From contig NZ_KE650771.1 of NCBI RefSeq assembly GCF_000447295.1, positions 2,622,469-2,686,468 on the forward strand: a DNA stretch of 64,000 bases, given 5' to 3'. The position numbers and the translations under genes were made by a program. Below the pieces are notes generated by a model. The model made no database searches. It was given only the letters and a program-made list of their open reading frames with translations, and was not told the origin of the DNA. Source of the stretch: Fischerella sp. PCC 9431 (GTDB lineage Bacteria; Cyanobacteriota; Cyanobacteriia; Cyanobacteriales; Nostocaceae). Positions within the stretch are counted from its first letter, which is position 1, and every line of letters begins with the position of its first letter. Below are positions 16,701-23,334 of the stretch, one piece after another.

Positions 16701-17887
16701 TCACCTGCCTTCAGGCGAGGTGATTCTTGACGCTTCATTGACTGATGCTACCGAGGTAGTCTTACTCTGTCTCTGCGCCCGTTTAGAGTCGTGGCAATGC
16801 CCTGTCCCGACTTTATTTATATTTTTAGCTGCATTCTCATCTCGGTCGTGTTCATCCCCACAATTTAGGCATTGAACCGTCCGAACTTTTAAATCGAGTT
16901 TGCCCCATTTGTAGCCACACTCAGAACATACTTGGCTTGTCGGTTCCCATCGACTTATAACGTGGAAATCTCGATTAAGTTTTTCAGCCTTACCTTCGCA
17001 CAAAGTTCTAAATTCTCTCCACCCTTGCAGACTAATCACTCTAGAAAGCTTGCGGTTTTTAAGCATTCCAGAAACGTTTAAATCTTCTAAGACAATACTT
17101 GGTTTTCGCTTACTATTTTTGTTGATAACTTATGCAAGAAGTCTTTACGGGTGTCGGCAATTTGATTGTGTAGTTTAGCAATTCTAATCCGAGTTCTATT
17201 TCTCCGCCGTGAGTCTTTGGGTTGTCGTGCTAACTTCTTTTGATATGAGCGAATTTTCCTATCGAGAGTTGAATAATCTGGGCTTTCAGCTTTGGTTCCG
17301 TCTGACATTACAGCAAAGGTTTTAATCCCTAAATCAATACCGATGCTTTGGTTCTTGGCATCAATATTAACAAGCTCAATCTCTACTACAAAGCTCAGAA
17401 AATAGCGGTTAGCACAATCTTTTATGACTGTAACTGAAGTAGGGGACGCTGGTAGTTCTCTAGACCAAATTGGCTTAACATTGCCAATCTTAGCTAGATA
17501 GACCTCATCACCTTTAATTGAAAAACCACCAATTCTAAAACGTGCTGATTGCTGATTAGTTTTCTTTTTGAATCGTGGTCTACCAACCTTTTTCCCTTTG
17601 CGCTTTCCTTTTAGGGAGTCGAAAAAGTTTTTGTAGGCGACTCCCAAATCTGCAACGGATTGTTGCAATGGGATATTAGAAACCTCAGACAACCATTCCC
17701 GCTCAGTCGTTTTCTTTGCCTGAGTGATAACCAACTTTTGTAAGTCGTTATTACTTGGAAGCTTCTCAGCATCCTTGCAGATTGCCAGAGCATCATTCCA
17801 CACAACCCGCACACAACCAAACAACTGAGCTAGGCTCTGTTGTTGTTGGTCGGATGGATAGAAACGATACTGATATCTGGCTTTCAT
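16701..17887 (-). pseudogene. TnpB (IS200/IS605 OrfB), single-base frameshift
   Basis: Two adjacent frames together make one TnpB of about 395 residues. Frame 1 (17087-17887) carries the N-terminal RNA-binding part and the first RuvC aspartate in SIGIDLGIKTFAV; frame 2 (to 16701) carries the RuvC Glu in IVLEDLNVSGML, the zinc ribbon CSECG/CLNCG and the last Asp in DRDENAAKNI. The join near 17097-17103 reads CAAGT where CAAAGT would restore the frame, so one A appears lost. All catalytic residues are otherwise intact, suggesting recent inactivation. The stop codon lies inside the terminal hairpin. TnpB is an omega-RNA-guided nuclease in other bacteria. Confidence 0.85.
16702..16722 (-). repeat. 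Terminal hairpin of the TnpB element, tnpB 3' side
   Basis: CACCTGCC pairs with GGCGAGGTG around TTCA with one bulged G. It overlaps the tnpB stop codon and is the expected site of the 3' end of the omega RNA and of the IS right end. Confidence 0.7.
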
Positions 17888-17917
17888 TGCAATTCCTTTT
17901 TCTGTGATAGACTGTTA

Positions 17918-17933
17918 GTATATCAACATATAC
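17918..17933. promoter_or_regulatory. Operator-like palindrome between tnpB and the divergent gene
   Basis: GTATAT and ATATAC form perfect arms around CAAC, centred in the 57-bp space between the two divergent start codons (17887 and 17945). The position would let one DNA-binding protein control both promoters. Candidate only. Confidence 0.45.
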
Positions 17934-17944
17934 AGAGAATCAAA

Positions 17945-18130
17945 ATGCCTTTCCAGAAAAAAAATAAATTAGGTTTTACGAGTGAACAACCATTTGCTAA
18001 AGACCCCGTTTGCTTTAAAGTCCTACCCGGAATTAAGGATAGACTTAAAACCATTTCGGGATGGCAGGAACGATTAAGACAAGCTGTTGATGAGATGATA
18101 GAGGAAACAGAGAATAAAAAGCCGTCCTAG
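17945..18130 (+). CDS. Small protein carried by the TnpB element
   Basis: A 61-residue basic protein with an N-terminal MPFQKKNKLGF stretch, a short strand-like segment (DPVCFKVLPGI) and two predicted helices (KDRLKTISGWQERLRQAVDEMIEE). The layout, one strand then two helices, resembles ribbon-helix-helix proteins such as CopG, but this is inference. It is divergent from tnpB, and its stop codon lies inside the right-hand hairpin, so it appears to be an integral part of the element. Similar small proteins beside TnpB genes are in my memory of cyanobacterial genomes, without an assigned role. Confidence 0.7.
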   Translation: MPFQKKNKLGFTSEQPFAKDPVCFKVLPGIKDRLKTISGWQERLRQAVDEMIEETENKKPS

Positions 18131-18143
18131 AAGGACGGGGCTT
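18118..18143 (+). repeat. Terminal hairpin of the TnpB element, small-gene side
   Basis: CCGTCCT (18122-18128) pairs with AGGACGG (18132-18138) around AGA, with outer AAG/CTT pairs and a two-G bulge. A hairpin of the same shape with one swapped base pair (CCGTGCT/AGCACGG) lies in the opposite orientation at 50204-50231. Confidence 0.75.
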
Positions 18144-18237
18144 GTATCCCATTATTTTTGGTCATGCTCCTTCATAATTACAAATCGCTAAAGTAAAGAA
18201 AAGCACTGAAAAATTATATTAAAGTTGCAAAGCAGTA

Positions 18238-19284
18238 ATGCTTGTTAGTCATATTATTCATAACCAGAATAAAGCTCTCCTAGACTTTAGCCGTACTCTG
18301 AAAATTTATCCCAACCACACTTTGACACTGGTGCGTCGGGGTCAAATTTATTACTCAATGCAGCGCTATGAAGATGCTCTCCAAGATTTTGACCGCGCTA
18401 TTCAACTTGACCCTAATTTTATTCAAGCATTTGCACTTCGGGGTGAAACTTATCGGTTAATGCAGCGTTATCATGATGCACTCCGAGATTTTAACCGGGC
18501 GATCGCACTTCAACCTAATTTTGAGTGGGCGATCGCAAGTCGGGGTCAAATTTATCACTCAATGCAGCATTACGACGAAGCCCTGCAAGACTTTAACCGT
18601 GCAATTAAAATTAACTCTAACTTGGATTGGGTCTTGGCAAGTCGGGGTCAAACTTATCAATTCATGCAAAGTTATAAACAAGCACTCCCAGACTTTGATC
18701 GTGCGATTAAACTCAATCCCGGTAATGCTTGGGCGTTAGCAGGTCGGGGTGAAACTTATCGTTTGCTGCAACGCTACAAACAAGCACTCAAAGATTTTGA
18801 TTGTGCGATCGCACTTAATCCGAATTATGCTTGGGCGTTGGTAACAAGAGGGGAAGTTTACTTAATGCTCAAACGATACAAAAACGCTCTTGCAGATTTT
18901 CACAATGCTGTAGAGTTGGAATCTAATAATGATTGGTGTTTGTATGTTCGAGCTTTAGCCTATCAAGCCCTGAAACAACCAGAAAAAGCACGTTTAGACC
19001 TTGCTAGTGCAGTTCAACTTGCCAAGGAGCATTATAAACAAAATTCTCAAGACTGGCACAATACATTTAATTTAGCTCTTTACTATCTGGCTGTTGATTA
19101 TACTCCCACAGCAGAGCAGATATACCGATATGCTTTATCTCAAGGTGCTTCTTTGGAGTGTATCCATGAAGCTATTCGTGATTTGGATGATTTTTTAACT
19201 ATCTTTCCAAATCATATACACGCTCAATCTCTGCGCCAGTTGTTACAGTCGGCTTTAAGCACAGAGAACAGGGAATTAAGGTGA
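18238..19284 (+). CDS. TPR repeat protein
   Basis: A 348-residue protein almost entirely of 34-residue TPR units: about seven complete repeats between residues 10 and 250, each with the Y-x-x-ALQDFDRAIxLxPN consensus and an unusually conserved RGQIY/RGETYR start, implying recent repeat expansion. The C-terminal 100 residues are a different helical segment. No signal peptide or enzyme domain. It lies next to the TnpB element in the same direction as the small gene. A protein-interaction role is inferred from the fold only. Confidence 0.85.
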   Translation: MLVSHIIHNQNKALLDFSRTLKIYPNHTLTLVRRGQIYYSMQRYEDALQDFDRAIQLDPNFIQAFALRGETYRLMQRYHDALRDFNRAIALQPNFEWAIASRGQIYHSMQHYDEALQDFNRAIKINSNLDWVLASRGQTYQFMQSYKQALPDFDRAIKLNPGNAWALAGRGETYRLLQRYKQALKDFDCAIALNPNYAWALVTRGEVYLMLKRYKNALADFHNAVELESNNDWCLYVRALAYQALKQPEKARLDLASAVQLAKEHYKQNSQDWHNTFNLALYYLAVDYTPTAEQIYRYALSQGASLECIHEAIRDLDDFLTIFPNHIHAQSLRQLLQSALSTENRELR

Positions 19285-19379
19285 TTTTTGAAAAATAAAT
19301 TACGTTTATTATGTAAGGTAGATTCATAGTGGTTGGTAGTTAGTGGTTAATTGTTAATTAAGAAGACTGATAATCAACC

Positions 19380-21092
19380 ATGAACAACCAACAAAGAACC
19401 CAAATTTCCCAAGTTGTAGTGACAGCACAACAGATGCGCGATATCGAAGCGCGTATCTTTGCAGCAGGAATGCCTGTAGCCGCTTTAATGGAAAAGGTAG
19501 CAGGACTGATCGCGCATCGGATTGAGGTACTTTATTTTTCTAAAGCGGCGAAGAAAGACGACGCGGGGACGCGGGGATGCGGGGACGCGGGGACGCGAGG
19601 ATACGGGGACGCGGGGAGGTGGGGACACGGGGAGGTGGAGAATACAGATGAAATACTCACCGTATCATCGCGTCTTCCACTCTCCGCGTCTTCAGAGGTG
19701 TCTCCACACAAAGTCGGAATTCTGGTTGGTCCTGGTCACAATGGTGGGGATGCTTTGGTGGTTGCCCGTGAACTATATTTTCGCGGTTATACTGTCTGTA
19801 TCTATACTCCTTTTAGCAAACTTAAGGAATTAACTTCACAGCATTTACAGTATGCTCAGAGTTTAGGTATTCCCTGTTATCAATCAATTGAAGACTTGCC
19901 AGAGTGTGATTTGCTGGTTGATGGATTATTTGGATTTGGGTTAGAAAGAGAACTCAAAGATCCTGTAGCTAGTGCTATTAATCAGTTAAATCAAAAGTCT
20001 ATACCAATTATTAGTATCGATATGCCTTCTGGGTTGCATACAGATACTGGCGAAGTTTTGGGAACTGCTGTCCGTGCTACCCACACTTTATGTTTGGGTT
20101 TATGGAAATTGGGTTTATTGCAAGACCAGGCTTTAGAATACGTCGGTAAGGCAGAATTAATCGATTTTGATATACCTTTAGCAGATGTGGAGGCTGTACT
20201 GGCAGATACACCCCGCATTACACGCATTACCGAAGCTACTGCGTTATCTACTTTACCTTTACCACGTCCTGCTGTCACCCACAAATACAAAGAAGGACAT
20301 TTATTGTTAATTTGCGGTTCGCGTCGCTATGCTGGAGGTGCGATTTTAACTGGCTTGGGAGCAAGGGCTAGTGGGGTTGGTATGGTATCAATTGCTGTCC
20401 CAGAATCTCTCAAGCCGATCATGGTCAGTCATTTACCAGAAGCATTAATTGTCGGTTGTCCAGAAACAGAAACAGGCGCGATCGCTCATTTACAATTACC
20501 AGAAAACACAGACTTGAATTCATTTCATGCGATCGCTTGCGGTCCTGGTTTAACCAAAGACGCCAGCCCAATTTTACAGCAAGTATTAGAAAGCACAAAC
20601 CCTTTGGTGCTTGATGCCGATGGTTTAAATATTTTGGCAGAAATGAAAACTATCTCTACGTTACAAAAACGACAAGCATTAACAGTACTTACACCTCATG
20701 CAGGCGAATTTCAACGCTTATTTCCCAATTTACCAGATGCCAAGCAACACAGAATCAAAGCAGTGCGGGAAGCAGCAATTCAAAGTGGGGCAGTAGTATT
20801 ATTGAAAGGAGCCAGAACAGCGATCGCCAACCGCCAAAGCGCAGTGTGGATCGTTCCCGAAAGTACTCCAGCTTTAGCGCGGGGTGGTAGTGGTGACGTG
20901 TTAACTGGGCTGATGGGTGGATTAATCGCTCAAGCAGTCACACATCAAATACCTGCTGAAGATATGGTAGCAACTGCTGCTTGGTGGCACGCTCAAGCCG
21001 GAATTTTGGCAGCCCAAGAACGCACAGAATTAGGAGTAGATGCGTTTACATTGACGCATTATTTAATTAAATTTCTCAGCATTTGTAGCTAA
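19380..21092 (+). CDS. nnr: Bifunctional NAD(P)H-hydrate epimerase/ADP-dependent dehydratase
   Basis: Repairs hydrated NAD(P)H. The N-terminal YjeF_N epimerase domain covers about residues 14-260 (GPGHNGGDALVVAREL motif at about 117-132) and the C-terminal ribokinase-like dehydratase covers about 285-565 (ACGPGLTKD, LDADGLNIL, TPHAGEFQRLF, GGSGDVLTGL). Residues 60 to about 108 are a low-complexity insert built on GDAGTRG, encoded by a G/C-rich tandem repeat; it falls between the first helix and the GPGHNGGD strand of the epimerase domain. The frame is intact through it. The insert is not a family feature, so it is an acquired repeat. Confidence 0.92.
   Translation: MNNQQRTQISQVVVTAQQMRDIEARIFAAGMPVAALMEKVAGLIAHRIEVLYFSKAAKKDDAGTRGCGDAGTRGYGDAGRWGHGEVENTDEILTVSSRLPLSASSEVSPHKVGILVGPGHNGGDALVVARELYFRGYTVCIYTPFSKLKELTSQHLQYAQSLGIPCYQSIEDLPECDLLVDGLFGFGLERELKDPVASAINQLNQKSIPIISIDMPSGLHTDTGEVLGTAVRATHTLCLGLWKLGLLQDQALEYVGKAELIDFDIPLADVEAVLADTPRITRITEATALSTLPLPRPAVTHKYKEGHLLLICGSRRYAGGAILTGLGARASGVGMVSIAVPESLKPIMVSHLPEALIVGCPETETGAIAHLQLPENTDLNSFHAIACGPGLTKDASPILQQVLESTNPLVLDADGLNILAEMKTISTLQKRQALTVLTPHAGEFQRLFPNLPDAKQHRIKAVREAAIQSGAVVLLKGARTAIANRQSAVWIVPESTPALARGGSGDVLTGLMGGLIAQAVTHQIPAEDMVATAAWWHAQAGILAAQERTELGVDAFTLTHYLIKFLSICS
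19556..19645 (+). repeat. G/C-rich STRR (GGGGACGC) inside nnr
   Basis: About ten degenerate 7-8-bp GGGGACGC / GGGGAGGT units in a row inside the coding frame of nnr, strikingly G-rich against its A/T-richer surroundings. The array is intergenic in type but here is translated. Confidence 0.8.
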
Positions 21093-21187
21093 ATACGGTT
21101 CAGTTACGGCTAAAAACGGAAATTGCCCTAGTAAACTGTGTAGTTTTTAGTAAACTCACAAAATCCTATCATTGGAAACAAAATTTT

Positions 21188-21406
21188 ATGTCACTAGAAC
21201 AAGTTAATGCTTTTTATGATCTTTTAAATTCAGATCAAGTTCTCTACGAACAATACTATAACAAATGCTCTAATAAAGGCGTTTTTGGTATTTGGAATTG
21301 GGACAAAACTAAAATAGTTAATTTTGCTGCTTCTGTTGGTTACAATTTCACCGAAACTGAATTAGATTTCGCATTGTTTGGTGAAAATGTCAGTCTTTGT
21401 TTATGA
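21188..21406 (+). CDS. Orphan Nif11-like small protein
   Basis: A 72-residue protein that starts MSLEQVNAFYDLLNSDQ, the classic opening of the Nif11 domain, and contains the middle helix and the VGYNFTETELDFAL segment at about 52-65, which is also typical. Nif11 domains act as leader peptides of modified natural products or as small nitrogen-fixation-associated proteins. The C-terminal tail is very short, there is no GG cleavage motif and no modifying enzyme nearby, so this is probably a stand-alone Nif11 protein. GGAAA precedes the ATG; a hairpin at 21444 follows. Confidence 0.75.
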   Translation: MSLEQVNAFYDLLNSDQVLYEQYYNKCSNKGVFGIWNWDKTKIVNFAASVGYNFTETELDFALFGENVSLCL

Positions 21407-21443
21407 GTTAGAGGTTATTTATAAAGCAAGAATAAAATAGTGT

Positions 21444-21474
21444 AGGGAAGCCAGATCAACATATTGGCTTCCCT
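21444..21474. terminator. Hairpin between convergent genes
   Basis: AGGGAAGCCA at 21444-21453 pairs perfectly with TGGCTTCCCT at 21465-21474. It lies between the Nif11-like gene and the convergent membrane-protein gene and could stop transcription from both sides; T-runs are weak. Confidence 0.6.
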
Positions 21475-21487
21475 GGGTTGTAAAATC

Positions 21488-21922
21488 TTATAGCCATTGA
21501 CCTCCACGAAAGCGCCACCGAGGAAATATAATTCGCATTAAGGATTGCGAGGCAATAAAAACTGCTAGCCAAACAACACTATAATGTGCAAATATCCAGA
21601 AAGGAGATAATTCTTCCTTTGGAATCAATACAGGTAAAAAGCCAAAAACTTTGATTCCACAAAGTATAAAAATAAATTCCCAAATACCAGCTAATACTTG
21701 ATAGAGTGCTGGCCAGTCTCTATCCCAGCGCCTTTTTTGGATTTGGTCATATACCATATCCCAAGCAATTCCAAATATAGCGACATAGATAATGATCCAA
21801 AAATAAACTATACCAGGGGGGGAACCAACTAAACCCAATGCAAACGGTATGGATACAAATATACCTACAGTTGCTAGTAATAATAATCGAGTTTGCCAGC
21901 GACCTAATAAAGTGGGAGTCAT
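21488..21922 (-). CDS. Conserved four-span membrane protein, function unknown
   Basis: A 144-residue protein with four hydrophobic segments (about 13-33, 38-58, 75-98 and 108-128) and a basic C-terminus FPRWRFRGGQWL. The loop between segments 2 and 3 is charged (QIQKRRWDRDWP). I do not recognise a named family; it looks like a conserved cyanobacterial inner-membrane protein. A 7-bp A/T repeat occupies the space upstream of its ATG. Confidence 0.75.
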   Translation of the reverse strand: MTPTLLGRWQTRLLLLATVGIFVSIPFALGLVGSPPGIVYFWIIIYVAIFGIAWDMVYDQIQKRRWDRDWPALYQVLAGIWEFIFILCGIKVFGFLPVLIPKEELSPFWIFAHYSVVWLAVFIASQSLMRIIFPRWRFRGGQWL

Positions 21923-21930
21923 CTTTACAG

Positions 21931-21962
21931 AATTAAAAATTAAAAATTAAAAATTAAAAATT
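21931..21962 (-). repeat. Heptamer STRR (TTAAAAA)
   Basis: Four tandem 7-bp AATTAAA-type units immediately before the start of the membrane-protein gene. It is another heptameric class; a related run is at 470-500. Confidence 0.65.
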
Positions 21963-22033
21963 CCTGATTGGAATGCCAAGGGTGTACAAGATTCCAGAGT
22001 CAAAAATCAGAAAGAATAATTTTTGATCTTATT

Positions 22034-22768
22034 TTAGATGTGATCTTTTTTTGAGGCTGAAACATAGGATTGATTTTGATAATTTGCGATCGCTTCCCAA
22101 TGAGTAACATCTGCTAATAAAGCTTGATAGCCTAATGTATTGGGGTGAAGACCGTCGTGACTCAGGCGTTTTAACCACCAATCTTCGCCGTGTTCAGACC
22201 ATTTTCGGAAGATATCAAGATAGGGAATTCCCCTTTGCAGACAAGCAATTCGAGTTGCTTCTTTATAACGATGCTGATCGGCGTGATTATAATACAAGCA
22301 GTCCAGAAATGGCATTTTTGACTCATCAACTGGTGTCATACCTACAAATAATACAGGACACAGTTGCTGGGCCATTTCTAGTAAGGAAGTGATTTGTGTT
22401 TGAAAAGTTTCAAAGTCTGTATAGTTGCGTCCATTCGGACGACCCAAGCGGGCTGAGTCATTGACACCGACTGAGAGAATGATTAAATCTGGGACTTGAT
22501 TGCGTAGTTCACCTCGATGACGAAATTCAACTTCTAGCCTTTGGGCTACTTGTTGGACGCGATCGCCCCGGACACCCAAATTATAAATGATATGACCAGC
22601 ACTATCAGGTGACATCCACTGTCGCCGTAATCGTTCAACCCAGCCACCTCCTTCTGGATCACCGAATCCATATACTAAACTGTCCCCCAGTGCGACAATC
22701 TTTAAAGGTTGACTTTTTGTTGGTCGAGTAGACAGCTGCATTGAAGAAGGTGTTAAAAATAACTGCAT
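22034..22768 (-). CDS. SGNH/GDSL family hydrolase
   Basis: A 244-residue esterase-like protein. Block I is IVALGDSLVYGFGDPEGGGW with the nucleophile Ser, block III is ILSVGVNDSARLG, and block V HDGLHPNTLGYQALL supplies the catalytic Asp and His. The family hydrolyses acyl or acetyl esters of lipids or glycans; the substrate is unknown. There is no clear signal peptide. A second in-frame ATG nine codons in is an equally possible start. Confidence 0.85.
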   Translation of the reverse strand: MQLFLTPSSMQLSTRPTKSQPLKIVALGDSLVYGFGDPEGGGWVERLRRQWMSPDSAGHIIYNLGVRGDRVQQVAQRLEVEFRHRGELRNQVPDLIILSVGVNDSARLGRPNGRNYTDFETFQTQITSLLEMAQQLCPVLFVGMTPVDESKMPFLDCLYYNHADQHRYKEATRIACLQRGIPYLDIFRKWSEHGEDWWLKRLSHDGLHPNTLGYQALLADVTHWEAIANYQNQSYVSASKKDHI

Positions 22769-23055
22769 TTGAAAAAACTATATTTTATATCCTTACAAAA
22801 TTCTATACATTTCTACACCATTTCAGAGTATCTGATTTTTATGTAAATTAATTCTTTTTACACAGTTTTTACACAAGATAATTGCTATTGTCTTGCCGTT
22901 CTCGATTGGTTTGTTAAACATAAAAATTGAGTTCACCAGCATTCTACTACTAACTGTCTTTACAATAAATTCATAAACCATAGAAGAAGATACGGAAATT
23001 GGTAATCGTCAATAGATAGGGATCGGGGAACGGGGATCGGGGACAAGGGAAACAA

Positions 23056-23330
23056 CTAATCAGTTATCAGTTATCAGTTATCAGTTATCAGTTACGCCTT
23101 ATGTGAATTAAAAAAGCCTCTTATCCGATAAGGGTTTCAAGGACAGAGCAAAATTATTATTTTGTAACCATCAACGAAATTAAAAGGGTTTCGAGACTTA
23201 ATTCACATTAGACGTCAGTTATCAAATTAAACTGGTAATAGTTAACTGATTCATGCCCGATGCCCGATGCCCGATGCCCAATCCCCAACGTCCCATGCCC
23301 GATGCCCAATGCCCAATGCCCAATGCCCAA
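23056..23330 (+). repeat. Composite repeat, copy C, interrupted
   Basis: Five CAGTTAT units (23059-23094), then an inserted element, then TCAGTTATCAAATTAAACTGG, GTTAACTGATTCATGCCC and a heptamer array (ATGCCCG/ATGCCCA, 23253-23330). Module order and sequence match the two copies that flank nblR. Confidence 0.7.
23095..23214. mobile_element. MITE-like element, 120 bp
   Basis: Terminal inverted repeats of 17 bp with two mismatches (left 23095-23111, right 23198-23214); the inner 11 bp, ATGTGAATTAA, are perfect. No coding capacity. The element sits inside the CAGTTATCAG array of a composite repeat. Its right third (ACGAAATTA, AGGGTTT, GAGACTTAATT) has a degenerate relative at 50149-50190. Confidence 0.7.
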
Positions 23331-23334
23331 CATT

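Larger units (their letters stand above)
16695..18145. mobile_element. TnpB-only IS200/IS605-type (IS1341-like) element
   Basis: An element of about 1.45 kb bounded by hairpins at 16702-16722 and 18118-18143. It contains a frameshifted tnpB on the minus strand and a divergent 61-residue gene on the plus strand; no TnpA (Y1 transposase) is present, so mobility would need TnpA in trans. The TTGACATACTC flank before the left hairpin resembles ends of cyanobacterial IS605-family copies. No target duplication is expected for this family and none is seen. Exact ends are estimated. Confidence 0.75.
22769..23334. other. Intergenic region with STRR and a MITE-like insertion
   Basis: A 566-bp stretch without a gene. 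22769-23055 is A/T-rich with no recognisable signal. 23056-23330 is a third composite repeat interrupted by a 120-bp element at 23095-23214. Confidence 0.6.

Noticed and set aside
17090-17110. Programmed frameshift in tnpB
   Set aside because: No slippery heptamer; a simple one-base loss explains the break.
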